This document shows positions 1-12,836 of a DNA stretch of 64,000 nt, in pieces. The first letter of the stretch is position 1. Every line of letters starts with the position of its first letter. The DNA lies in NCBI RefSeq assembly GCF_000003605.2, contig NW_003122908.1:42350-106349 (forward strand). Direction: 5' to 3'. The notes beneath the pieces were generated by a model, which did not search any database, was not told where the DNA came from, and was given only the letters and a program-made list of their open reading frames with translations. This stretch comes from Saccoglossus kowalevskii. Lineage: Eukaryota; Hemichordata; Enteropneusta; Harrimaniidae. The translations under genes and the position numbers were made by a program.

Positions 1-3000
1 TTATTAACGATGAAAAGTTGAATATCTAGAGAATGAAAACTGTTATAAAAAAGTGTAAATTGCATTCTTCTACATTTGTGGAGCTTTTTCTTTAGGGGTC
101 ATTATGTTGTTTGGATTGAGGTTCCTTTTAACGTCACATCCCACGACACTTTGCCGACTATCTTTTTGCGACGAGCCTGGCGCATTGGCAATGTGTATTC
201 ATTCTGTGCGTAAACATGTCACTGGAATCAAACCCGCACCCAGACATCTTACTGGGCCATCTTACTCGATCAAGGTCAAAAAATTTACTGAGCACTGTCC
301 ATCTTTTTTAGCTCTTTTTGTTCAATACCCATTTCCATTTCCAGGACGCTGACATCACGAACATTCAGGCTCCCCGCTGCTCTTCCGCCACTCGGTATTT
401 GTATACAGAACACGTTAATTCTACCTTATCGATCTACTCACAATTTTCATTGACAGTTTATTTCAATTTCTTTCCCTGATTGATTTTACACATCCTGTAA
501 AAATGTACTGCACACGCATTAATCGTCGGGGCGTCGGAATATTGAAAGTGACGATGCACAACAAATCTGCACGTCGAGCCATCGAGTAGTTTAATTTAGT
601 GAAATAAAATAAAATAAACTTCCTTTTACCGCTTTTATACATGTATTGAGGGACTTCTCACTCTCATGAATTGTTTGACACATCCCTTCCTCCTCTGTAG
701 TTGCAAAAACAAATTGAAACACCGACTCACTAACAGTAATTCTCGATTAGTACTTGTCATTGGTTGATGTGACGTCACGATGCACATAACCAAGTTTACA
801 AAACATATCATCCCGAATATTCTTCTGCATACTTTTCACAGACTGTACATTTTTATGAGTTATTTTTGGACACATGACTCTGAACATATTGCACATAAAA
901 CAATATTATGTATGATCATAAAAGAATTATCAATTGTACATACCACAGGTATACATTGATTCCCAGTCCATACGGACTCGTTGTAAGTGTTAACTCAATA
1001 TTTTTTTAAACCAACACAACATTATGATATTTAATTAACATGTTAGGGTATTCCTGGGTATTAGAACGGATATTCAGATTTCTATGTTTTTTATGTTGTT
1101 TTCGTGTGAAAAAATGGCTAAAAAAATAAACAAACGGCGGTGTTTCAGCTTTTTGACATTTGGTTCCTGTGAGAAAAAGGTCGTAATAAGATGGGTATTC
1201 TGATTGACACGAATTTATTTTCCACGAAATAATGCCTTTATATGTATTCCTATGCAAATTACCCATTTTTGGTTTTTTGTAACATAATTTCTTTAAAACC
1301 ATGATTTGTACTGGGTGACTCAACTCAAAAACATATGGCATATATCCGAATCTATAATAAATAGTACATTTAAAACAACAAATTATGATAACATTTGCAC
1401 CCGCAAACGACTTCCATGCCGTTAACTTTGTTTCATCGTGAGTACACAACAGTGACAATTGAGGTCAATACCCCCGACTGACAAGGGAAAAAACCAACAT
1501 ATAATTGTTGTGGGCGATGTCAATATTATTTGCAAATACATCAGAAGCAAAGAACGCGAAGTTTAGCGATATGATTGTTTAAATGAAATATAACCAGTAT
1601 GGCTTGGAATATTTGAAAACAGTTATTACAAACAAACCCTTTTCACCAGGCAGCGCATTTCTTTTTCTTTTTACATTTCTGATAAGCGCATACGGGAATA
1701 AACGATATCGCAACAAATAACTGCGGTTAAAATACCAGTTCGAAAAAGTGTTAACATAATTGTAGTATAATAAATAAAATCAAGCACTTTGTGCCACGAA
1801 TGTATCAAATCCAAATTCTCAATCAATTATGTTATCTGCGTGCTCAGAGCAGAACAGCGGCGTGTAAATTCTCCAAGGAGTTGTGGCGTACCACGCTATG
1901 CGTAATTGAGAATGCTGGTATCCGTGTAGCCACAGTCCCTCCATCGATGATTAGACAAGTGTCACGTAATTGACATCTAGAAAAATCGAGTTGTTACACG
2001 TCAATGGAGCTTATACTACAAATAGATCGTCACGTGATCCGATCTATTCAGTCCATTTATTATTTATATACCCAATTGCACGTGGACACTGAGTTTAGTA
2101 TATAGTTTGTTAAAGATCCATGCATATTAAGTAGCATTTTTTCATATGTATACACTTAATACTATGGTATATAATACAATTACGTTCCAATACTTGCGTT
2201 TCTGTGACTCATAGAACTGAAATGATCCAAGAACAATTGTATTTCTGAACATCAAGTAATCAGGTAAACAACCCGAGTTGCTTACACTCTGTAAAAGATG
2301 CATTTTCCAATAGTTATTTTTTTTGCGGAAGCCACTGCAAATGAATCACCCACTCCGACTCTGGAGAGACAAAAACTACACAGTAGTTGTGGGTCGTGAT
2401 AGTTTTTCGCCATGTTTTAACATCGTGGCTCTCATTGATAACTCGTCTTTATCCAGAATATTTCCTCTTCAGGATTTAGTGCATCCATTAAGATTTGCCT
2501 CTCATTAATTTGACTAGATCATGTATGTTGTTTGATTGAGATGAGAAGTCATGATGGGTAGTATAAAATCCAATTCCAGTTTGATACATGTGTACGAATT
2601 TGTGGCTGACTGAGTATTACCGGGAAACGTTCAGCACGAACAATTTCTATTATTTTTTGAACGTTCTCCACTATAAAAAAAAAAACATTAAGTAATAACA
2701 AATAAAGTATTAAACTACGAAAGAGTGTTCTCGTTTGAAAATATTTGGAGATGGTAAAATACACCACACAGTAGATCGCTGTTAATCATTATTCGTCGTA
2801 CACAACCTGCGTTTTCTAATTTCCGTCTTTCTGCATAAAATAAATTAGTCACACGGCGACACGTAAATAACTATGGTCATTAATTCGTTTATGAGTGGAT
2901 TTGGTTTAAGGCGGTGGGAGAGAGAGATTTACTCACGAAATTATCTACAGAAAAAATGTAAATTAAACAGTAAAACAACAAGTATATGTGCACTCCTATA

Positions 3001-4832
3001 ATGAGATAAGAACTTGACCCCGGGTAATGACAAACATAAAAAGAAGTGGCAAATCAGACAAATGCTCAAACAGAGAACTATACGGTGACAATGTAGAAGC
3101 TTTAGAATGTTGACTCTACCAGCCTATTTTTTCGAAAAATTGATAATTATATTTTATTTAATTTTGACCATTATGACAAAATTAAATTGTTTAATCTGTC
3201 AATGTGTTGGAGATATTATGTCATATCTCAAATTTCGGCATGAGGTAAGTCGTGATTAATTTTCCAAAAATCTGGATTTTAAAAAAATTATCAAAATATT
3301 TTAAAATTGTGTTCTACGGACATGTTATAAAAACAAAATGTGTCTAAATCTTATTTGACTGAGTTCTTCAAAATACGACGATGTAACATTCTTGGAGATG
3401 CTTCCATGTTATTTATAACTTAATTTCTCAGACATTACGTGTAGGCTTCTACCTTCGAAGGAAGACACGCTTATCGATTCTAAGTCAGGTCATGTATGTG
3501 AAGGGGCGTCTAAATTCCTATTTGCAAACCATCAACATGCCAATATATAATGGTATTGACAAGCAATGATGTATGTCAATTTCAGTGGTAAATGCGACAT
3601 ACGTGTACGCTATGAGAGTAAGGTAATGGGGTGAACATGGTGAACGATGTTACGAGTGGCGATCAATTTATGTGCGTGATGCGAATTGAAGTCAGTGATG
3701 ATTTTGACCTAGTATTTTTAGACATATAATAAAAAGATTTATTAGTAAAAACTTGTATTATCATATTTAGCAGCCGCCTCCTCGGCCCTGTTGTACATAA
3801 CAGCTTTGGAATTTCGATGTTCTGCACTCCATGGTGGAGTAACGGGCTCTGTTACCAACCTCGTTCAAGGCACGTAATGTACCATCATGTGTTTGGAAAA
3901 TGTACCTGTAGTATATGCCAATTTACAAACCGATGTTTTGTATGAATATCATACTGCTGTATTATAACATAGCGTAAATATCACAACCTTGCCAGCTGAG
4001 AGTCATTGAATAAAATTTCGGAATGGATAGAAATTAGACTCGCAGTTTATCTGTGACTCAGGGAAGGTATAAATTAAATGCCCAGGTATGTATTAATGTT
4101 TCTATAACAACACGTCGTAGTTTGGGAAAATACCATCGGATATAGAAGTTTAGTGGGATTGAGTCCGGTTCAGTTAGGCTGTAGTTTGTGATTGTGGCGA
4201 AAGATTGTTTGTACTAAAAACCTATTGCTAGAAAATGCTATATGTTTGTTTAGCGTATGTAGGGAATTAAACAAAACGAGATAATTATAATGACGTGCTG
4301 CCTTAATAGACCAAGAGAGAAGAGTCGCGCATGTTATCCATTAAATCGTGTTGAAAATAGGCTGCTTCAAAAAACCAATTGAAAGAAAAAAAGTTTGTTA
4401 GCCACAATCATTAAAAAGTAAGTGTTGAAAAAGTTACACTAACCGACTAAAGACGAGAGTTGAAACGTATTCTGTTGTGTATGTCTTATTTGACTGTAAA
4501 GTTTAAGTGACGTTCCCGATCCCGTACCTCAAGGGGACGCGATAGAGATACGAGACGAGATTTTCCCCTGACACGTGTGGAGAACCCAGAAGAGAAGAAT
4601 TTCCCCCCGTGATAATACCAATACCAATAATGCAAGGAAATGGTTGATGACGTGTTCAAATTATGTGATAACAGTTTTTGTAGGCAAAAAAGACCAGCAG
4701 CTTAGAAACACCATTGGTCCCTGACCCGGACCTTATTTGGGGGGGGGGATTCCAGCTCTGCTCCCCATATGTATACGCGGAATAGACTTAAATCAAATGA
4801 ACAAACTCTGTAGCCCACGCCAGATTTTAATG
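1..4832. other. AT-rich non-coding block
   Basis: I see no supported gene here. The longest open frame in the window lies on the minus strand at 1006-1461 (about 152 codons), but it shows no domain, no splice context and no codon bias, so I treat it as chance. A perfect CRE octamer TGACGTCA lies at 770-777. A consensus splice donor (CATGAG/GTAAGT) ends a 24-codon frame beginning with ATG at 3173, but nothing else supports an exon there. CACGTG hexamers occur near 2031, 2079 and 4572. Probably intergenic or intronic. Confidence 0.5.
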
Positions 4833-4892
4833 TTCATTCATTCATTCATTCATTCATTCATGCATTCATTCATTCATGCATTCATTCATTCA
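4833..4892. repeat. (ATTC)n microsatellite
   Basis: About 15 units of a TTCA/ATTC tetranucleotide repeat, interrupted twice by a TGCA variant unit near 4861 and 4876. Tails made of this tetranucleotide are common at the 3' ends of some LINEs. The 80 bases just upstream (AAATCAAATGAACAAAC and following) could be such a relic, but I see no coding trace of one. Confidence 0.9.
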
Positions 4893-7800
4893 CTGTATAC
4901 AAAGTGTGTGACAAAACCAACAAAACATATTATCGTTAGATATTAAAAATAATAATATACATGTGATATTGAAACACAATTTTGAAATATGCAAACTGAA
5001 CATAGTTCAGTCTGTCACCATAAAATAAACATTATAATAACTAACTTTTTCTATTTTGTTATTTCTGCACGGGTAATTATTTACCAAGTATTCGTGTATA
5101 CTAGTACTGGTATCTCTTCATAGTTAGTAGGAAAAAATGACATAACCACTGTCATTCACAAATCACTACAATTATCTTGTATTTGTGATCCCAGCTTTTG
5201 GGTAACTAACCATTTCCAAGCAAATGAAACAAAATACCGTGATGGACTCTCCTTTTCAGTTTAATTAATTTTTCCAGAAGTGGGAGTTTATAGATGATAG
5301 TGAGGAAACAGTGAATCTGTCTAGTATGCGAAACAGCGTTAAAACTACCTCTAGCATTACTGCAACGTTAACATTTTACTGTACATATCCTATTTTTTTT
5401 ATACAGAATTTGCCCATAAAGCTTGTTGCCAAATATGTGGCAAAGTGTTTTGACTTCTCAATATTCGAGCCGTTTAATGGACTAGTAACTTTTCGTGGAT
5501 TTATCAACTAGCATTTTAATTCACGACTTAAAATAGTCAAAAAACAAGGAAATCTTTCAACTATTAGTAGCTCCTTTGATCAAAATAAATAGCTTTACCG
5601 AATGTAAATTACGTGCATATTACGAACATATAAACACGCACACGCGAGAATCGGACTCATGGCTACGGCAATCGCCTCGCAACAGTACGCGGACGCGCAC
5701 AGTATATTGAGCGCGAACTACCAGTGACTAGATGAAAATGCACAAGCGGAATCTCTTACGTCATATACAGCCAAATACACAACAAGCTGAGTATTCATGG
5801 TCAGTATAACCTATCCAGTTACGATAACACTATAATGAAGGATCTTTTGTACATCTACATTTTTTCTACTGAAGCCTATCTGGCATTTCTCATGTGTGCC
5901 ACTTTTCATGGTGCAATGTATGTATACCCCCAGTTTATTTAGAATGACGGGGGAGAGCTTCTCTGGACATCTGGGTGCAGTAAATACCCCAGTGGTTTGT
6001 TGGATCATCTTCATTGAAGTGAATGACATAATGATTACGTATTAGATAATACAATTTAAAGGCAGCCAATGCGACAGTTGTGACATTGGTGTGGGTGATG
6101 ATACGGGTTTCCGTGCTCTGGAGTTACTGATTGCGCTCCGGTAACATACACAATAAATTATGCCTCGTACTACTATAGTCTGAGATTATGCAGATAGTAA
6201 GCGATCAAGTCAAGTACTTTTACAAAATGTGTAAAGGGTCATACTGTTTTATCAATGTTGTTATACATTATATTATATCTTGAACTGATCAAACTGCTTA
6301 CAACTAAGCCAAGTTTCAGCATTTTGGAGTCGAGGGAAGTTAAGGATCGTCTTCAATTAGTGAAAAACAGGTAGAAACCTACCAACAGATAGACAAGGCA
6401 CACAATGGGTCTGTAAATTATATTTTAAAAAGAGGCAAAGGCTCCTTATTTGACATTTTCAATGGTCAAGGGGGTCTTTTTTTTTAATTTTCAGGCATCA
6501 AACCTGTTTTGATATACTAGTATTGCAAATGTGATTGTGGTATTTAGCAAAGATAGGTTAATTTTATCATGATTTTTGCTTATGCATAAACTAGACATGG
6601 GTTTAGAGGTGGGTTTTCCGTGAAAAATTGTTTCAAATAGTGGGTTTTTTTTAATTTGTTTTAAGAGGTGAATTTTATAAATTTGACCTCCCGGACTCTT
6701 ATACCCGCATATAAATAATACAAGTAATCCCCGGGTTGTCAATTTGAAGGGCTGATTTATAACCCACACTTCAAACGGTACAGTAGGTGATATATATATA
6801 CCTACTAAATTCTGTCGTAGATTCGAGATATGCAAATGAGAGTTAGGCCATTCAAAACATAATTTCAGGACCACGTGATACGTGTTGATTTATGGATGAG
6901 CAAACAGTGAGTAAACATCAACGAATGCGTCACTTAGTACTTGAGTAAAGAAAATATGCTAATTAGTGATGGGAATCTGAATTCTCCTACAATTTGATTG
7001 GATGATATATTTTTCTAGCGTTCATCTTGATCCGTGGAGCAACGGCGACATTTCCCTGTGTGCGAAATGCTGAAAAAAAACATGTGTATTTTGATTTAGA
7101 AACACAATTTGAGTTCCGAAATAATTCGTTTATATAGTTTAAATTTGATGGTACAATGTTAACACTCGAAAACGAGTCAAACCCCGGTGCCCGTGTGCAA
7201 ATTCCGTATTCGTCACGTCAGTGAGCTACGTGCGAATAAATCTCAGGCTCACAGGGAGCATTTACTGTAATATCGATACGATTGTCAGTTATGAAAACCT
7301 TTGACCTTTTTCGGATTAGCGTCAAATTATTATTAATAAAATGCCATAAAACGACACGGATGAAGTATCGCCGCCGTGCAACGGGAATTACTGACAGGAG
7401 ACGTGTGATGTCTAGATATGACTCACGTGACACGGATGCGTCAGCTGACGTCATTGAGGTCATGTCATTTCGTTCAATATCCACGATTTGTTTACGTTCC
7501 ATGTAATTTAGAGCTAACGTATTAACACTCTACTTGACGTCATGTGTAATAAACATTGTAACAGACATCGATAAAGTAGCGTACAGATGGCAGGAACAGC
7601 TAGCGTCGAGCGTTTTGGCGGGAAAGAGAAAAAAAATCGTCTGCACGATGAGTTAAATAATTTGACATTGATTGTCAAACAAAATTCTCGACACGAGAAT
7701 CATTTTAAAGTATATTTGTCGACGCCATAAAAGAATTGTCACCATAGAGACAACATGAATGCTCCAATAATGCACATTATGCAAATCGCACAATACATAT

Positions 7801-10800
7801 AAAAGAAAGTTAATTTTCAAACGTGTATTGTTCACAGAGTCACATAAAAGACTTGTCTAGTAATTACTTTTATACTTCCTACAGCAGTTTCAAAATGAAT
7901 AGATGCTTTGAACAGAACACTCTCCGGTTAGTATTCACGATTTAGTATGAGTTATTACCTCTGCCACTTGACACGTGGCCAACGATGGCTGACACACGGT
8001 GTTCCCGCCAAACAAGAGGGCGAGACTGTGACAGGTATGTGTTAGATTAAACTACGACCAGTTCGCTTGCGCATAAAACCTTGGTCCGTGTACTGTACAT
8101 TGTTACATCATGCACTATCATCATGAGTGGGTCGTGTTCACAACTCATTCTTCGACTTGTTTGGCAGCGATTCGTACTAGGGATCGAATCGCAACTTTCC
8201 CGAGTAGTAAATCTCGAATTAGGTTGTATTCTGTCGATACAGCGGTTGATTTATACTCGGTAATTTATGATCTTATAATTGAATCGAAGTTAAATGGATC
8301 AAAACAGTACACGATTTAGGAGATGAATGCAATACGTTATTGATCAGCTGATCATAATCTATATCCGTGAATCAATATTTTTTCTCTCTCAGTTATCACA
8401 CAGTGTGAGATCCTTGTCTTCAGTCTGAGAAACCTTCGGATTTCTCCCGAACAGTCACGAACAAACCCTCTAGTATTTGTGCCTTATAATATAGATCCAA
8501 CAACAACTTGTCGTTCTTGATTCAGACAGGTTATTTACATCCTGGATGAAGAGTAAAACACCCCCCTCAAAAAAAAACGTTCTTCGAGGAGCAAAATTTA
8601 CGAAATCACATGATCGCTAAAAGGAGCAGCTAACCTCGGAATCGGTGTCTCGTTGCAGCGAACTGATGAGCAGGCGCAGTCCGGTGGATGATACGGTGGC
8701 AAGAACAATAGGGACAGGAAGCGTTACCATAACGACTAAATACACGTAAAAGACGTGTTTTATGTGAATATTTTCGACGTATTAACGATAAAATCCTTTT
8801 TGCTCGGTGAAGAATAGAGTCCTTTGTAGCTAAGGTTGAAATGCGCGCCGAATCGCCTTGATTGATTTTTTTTCCTTTGCAGCAGAGTTTCTCTTTGATT
8901 CTTAACTCCACCGGGCACGATTTGCACTAATATGGCCAGCGGCTCAGTCGATGCTTTGAAGTCAGCCGGCTCAGTCTCAGGGGACTTCATTTCTTTTATT
9001 ATGACGACGCAGACAATAGAACGGCAAGAGTAGGAGAAAAAAAGAAAATGAGAAAAAAAAAACACACAGAATAATAAAGAGTCATTAGGCAGCAATGACA
9101 TTGGAATAGTTATAAGGCCTACGAGAGTTACATCAACACAAGCAATTCAATAATACGGTGGAAGTAAATGCAATCATCTTGACGACAAGATACGCTACCA
9201 TGGAAACGCTATCTCATCATCCCGGCGTTTTTCATCTTCGTCAACTGAATCAACAGAATAGTGGAATGAGGTAAGAAATGATGTTGGTATTTAATCTTCC
9301 ATTTGGCTTTTACGATTTCCTCTTCTTTCAAAATCAGTGTTAGAGGCGAACACAAATCAATGCCACGTGTTCCCATTAACCTGTGTGTTTTGTGTACCTG
9401 TGCTGAAGGGGGGTGTGTGAAATTGACTGATCATATTCGTTCAATTTCCATCATCCACTCTATTCCATTCTTTCCATATACGAAATTAACTGACTACCAC
9501 TATAGGCGCCTTTCAAAGTTTTCAATAATGGAAGAACGATGTTTCGCTGAAGCTTTTCAAATAACATGCTTCGGAGTATTACTGGGGATTTGCTAACCCA
9601 CTCTATCAGGCTTTGCGTACAATAGCGCGAGTGATCGTGGAACAGGTGATCGCAATAGTTTTACGTCTACTGCGCATCGTATTGCGCATTTCGATTTAGC
9701 GTGATTTAATCCCCGGAGATGACACTTGACGCACGCACGATGGAATGTTACTGGACTCGTGGCCACTGTTACGGCTAGTAATGAGCACGAAACACCTTAT
9801 TTGCGTAATTATAAGAAATAACATTTAGTTTATCCTGATATTGTAGGTATAAGAAATATTCGACGTATATTCCACGGGGTCTAGTAGCACATTTGGACAT
9901 TCAAGTTGATTTGCGCGTATTTTTTTTTTTTTGTTTATTAAATTTATTCTTATACTCACACAAATTATGAAAGTCCCTGTGTATGTGTATATTATACCTC
10001 CATTCGCGGATGTCTTCTAGAAAGGTGGCATGTTTTTTTTTAAGAAAACCGTGTTAAGCGACCCATGTCATCCCATCCACACACACACACACTGTCACCT
10101 CCCTACCGCAATGTTTCTTCACCTGTAACGAAATACCTATTCTTAAGAAACACAATAAAAAATATCTTGTAGATGGTGTGAGATACGTTATCGACACCTC
10201 ATACCGAAAAATCTAAATTTTTGCTGAAAAAAAACGCCTTCAGCACGTCACATTATTTCCCCGGCATGACACGTCAAGCACATTTACCAAATCACGTGTT
10301 CAGTGAGTTGGAAACAAACCGAGGTCACGTGGGCTGGCAAATACCCGTGCTGTGAATATCGAATGCCCCGGGCATATCACTCACAACGCTATGTTTTTAT
10401 GATATAATTTACTAGTAGATTCATTTCATGGAGTTTTTGTTCAGTTTTATGGAGAAGACGTTCAAATTGCTGACATGTCACGACCTTCTTGACCCCTTCC
10501 GTGATATCGAAGTAAACTATCTTTTGTTATTAGCCGTCTCTTGATTTCCTAGATAGTGCGCGACATCAGAAGGCGTGACACGCCGTGTTAATGGAAGGAT
10601 GAAATGTTAATGCTCAAATCTCTGTTAGATGCATTGCATCCCGTATATTTGAAAAAAAGAATTATGCCAGTCGATTTAATCCACGCGTATTTCATTTTAC
10701 TATTAGATGTATGCGTTTTATTGCATGTTTTGTGACTTTGGGGGGTGCTCGCTATAATTGTTTTTTCAATTCGTTGATTTCATAGTGGCAGCTCGTTATA

Positions 10801-12420
10801 AATATTCATTTTAATATCACAAGCTCGACACATAATATATCTATATAATACAGACATGGAGCTAAATATATCTAGCAATTTGGTATTCTCGCACTTGCAC
10901 TTTGGCTGGAGTTTTCTACTTTAAAGTGATACATTTCATAATACCGAACATATGTATTTTGGACGAGAACATTTTCTAGCACCCCTAAGTACACGATTAA
11001 TTTCATTCTCAATGCGTCGTGTTGCTTTTTTGACATACGCTTCCTTCTCACTTACGTACTATTCTAACCTTTGATTTCTCCTCTCAGACTTCCTTCTCAT
11101 GTACATTCTTTATTATATTCCATACCATGCACTGTGCTGCTAAATATCCTTCCGTGGTTATCAAGTTCCCTGTCACCTGACGGTTATTCCGCCTCGTTAT
11201 CATCCAAACTCTCACATGTCAAAAATACGCCGTCGGCGTAAGCGGCTATTATTACATACACACTTACTAAGTACATAGATTGCACTCTAGAAAGGTAGCA
11301 ACATAATAGACTCAAACAAATGTTTCTTGGGAAGCTTCTGTTGTATTGATCTCATTTGTACTCTCGTAACATCAACCATCAACTGTGTCACATGTCTGGT
11401 TCATGATGTCTAGAGAAGGCGAGGGTCTCCAGCTTTCTAATCTTTCTCAACATGTGAATGAAATCTTAATCCTAATTCAGTGTTTTTGTTGTTGTTTCAT
11501 AGTGAAAGTGGTTTCACGAATGTTCATGAATCGTGTACGTAAATACTTGTTATGCTATTTACGGCAATCGCCCGCTTTCACCATGTACCCCTAGATATTC
11601 CACCAAGATCATTTGCATCTATATTAGCCCTGAAACCCATACGTACACTGATGTGTGTACGTATGTACCTGAAAACAGATTCATTGAGAATTCAACTAAT
11701 TGCTGTAAATTGTGTAGGTGTGTTTGCTGTATGGCCTAGGTATCGACAGCCACATCATTTTAAGCAAATCATTAATATATTCACATTACTGGACCACTTC
11801 GCCTGGAAGACATGCAGTGAGCCTTTAAATAATAAAAAGAAAAGACCCCATTGACAATCGTCAAATTGCTATATCATGTGTTCACTTACTTTTAAAGATC
11901 GCATTGAGGATTCTACTCTGGTCGCCCGACAACCGTGCGACTAAAACGAATAAACGAATCCGATTCTATCAAACTAAACTACATTGTGGGAAGCGGCAAT
12001 CTTCTCGCGCAATTCGGCGAGGTGATAATTATTGAAGTCGAATTGATGGGATAATCTTTGAAATTACATTTATTTTTGTTGTTTTGTGTGGGCCTAACAC
12101 GGCGTTGCATATCCTCTCAGTTCAGAGGTGTGAACATAGTTAATTTAAATCGGAAACAGCCCCACATCGTCTATGGTAATGTTGTATGCAAAAGTACAGA
12201 TTTTTAATTTAATTTCTTGATTTCACGGGCACAGAGAAGCTAATTTTTTCGTTTTAATTTTTGCAGCTCTTAGTCAATATTACTACCAAACATAGAGCTT
12301 GATGTTTGTCTTTTGCTGCATGCAATTATCTGGAACTATATTATAATAATAATCGATTTAAAACTCCGTTAATAATTAAATAGGCAGTCATAAACCTGTG
12401 GTAATTATTTCAAAACTCAC
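4893..12420. other. Non-coding block with scattered palindromes
   Basis: No gene is supported. Two perfect CRE octamers lie at 7446-7453 and 7535-7542. A 14-base perfect palindrome, TGATCAGCTGATCA, lies at 8341-8354, closely followed by TCACACAGTGTGA at 8395-8407. A good acceptor (CTAAC branch site followed by a pyrimidine run and CTCTCAG) occurs at 11080-11100 and is followed by 30 open codons in phase 0, but no donor follows, so it is not called. A 127-codon minus frame at 6491-6874 overlaps AT-rich, G-run-containing sequence and looks like chance. Confidence 0.45.
8341..8354. repeat. 14-bp perfect palindrome
   Basis: TGATCAGCTGATCA reads the same on both strands. It contains an E-box core (CAGCTG) flanked by GATC on each side, so it could bind a bHLH dimer, or it could simply be a chance palindrome. 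A second palindrome lies 40 bases downstream (8395-8407). Confidence 0.8.
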
Positions 12421-12621
12421 TGAACCGATCCGTTATTATAGAGCCCATTATTCATCATCAAAACACTGGGGTTACAGCCTATACGCACTCGGACAGTAAC
12501 TTGATTCGTGTAACAGATAAATTCGGTCAGAGCATTCCATGCTTCGGTCATATACATTTCGATCAGAGCATATCGTGTCTGCACAATACGGCACCCGGAT
12601 CGTGCCACCAGTATTCCATTA
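12421..12621 (-). CDS. Candidate internal exon, unknown protein
   Basis: Read on the minus strand, this 201-base segment is preceded by TTAAGTTTCAG (acceptor) and followed by a GTGAGT donor at 12420-12415. It is open throughout in one frame that enters with two bases owed and leaves with two, so it is a symmetric exon of 66 full codons. The peptide begins NGILVARSGCRIVQ and ends NNGLYNNGSV, and contains two cysteines near its middle. I recognise no domain. Third positions are about 45% G/C, only slightly above the local background. An upstream minus-strand open frame (12832 to about 12690) ends at a GTACAG donor, but its phase does not match, so the two cannot be joined as drawn. Chance remains a real alternative. 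Confidence 0.25.
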
Positions 12622-12713
12622 CTGAAACTTAATTAAATATATATTTTAATGAAGATTTTAATTGAAGTAATGAAATAAATATATTCTGTACCCCTCGTTG
12701 AAGCATACGTGCC

Positions 12714-12836
12714 ATGATGCCACGGAAGACTGCACGGTTTATGGGTGTTGTCGTACGTAGAAGTTCTGGCTGTCTCAGATTTGTAGTCGGAGAAGCTCTG
12801 GTTATTTGTTCGTTCTGCATGATGGTCCCCACAATT
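12714..12836 (+). CDS. Candidate short first exon, unknown protein
   Basis: Two adjacent ATG codons in a GCC context (12714 and 12717) open a 41-codon frame that ends exactly at a GTGAGT splice donor at 12837. The peptide starts MMPRKTARFMGVVV and finishes with a hydrophobic run (ALVICSFCMMVPTI) that could be part of a signal or membrane segment. The opposite strand is also open here, so strand is uncertain. If both this and the minus-strand exon at 12.42-12.62 kb were real, they would be divergently arranged about 90 bases apart. No family is recognised. Low confidence. Confidence 0.12.

Noticed and set aside
1006-1461. Longest open frame in the window (minus, about 152 codons)
   Set aside because: No domain, no splice signals and low-quality composition; a frame of this length is near the chance maximum for 64 kb of this base composition.
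3173-3244. 24-codon ATG frame ending at a consensus GTAAGT donor
   Set aside because: AT-rich, no leader or promoter evidence and no downstream acceptor in phase; kept only as a note.
8150-8200. tRNA-like stretch with a GGGATCGAATCGC B-box shape
   Set aside because: No matching A box, acceptor stem or anticodon stem could be drawn.
12805-12815. TTTGTTCGTTC, the first 11 bases of miR-375
   Set aside because: The rest differs and the flanks do not fold into a hairpin.
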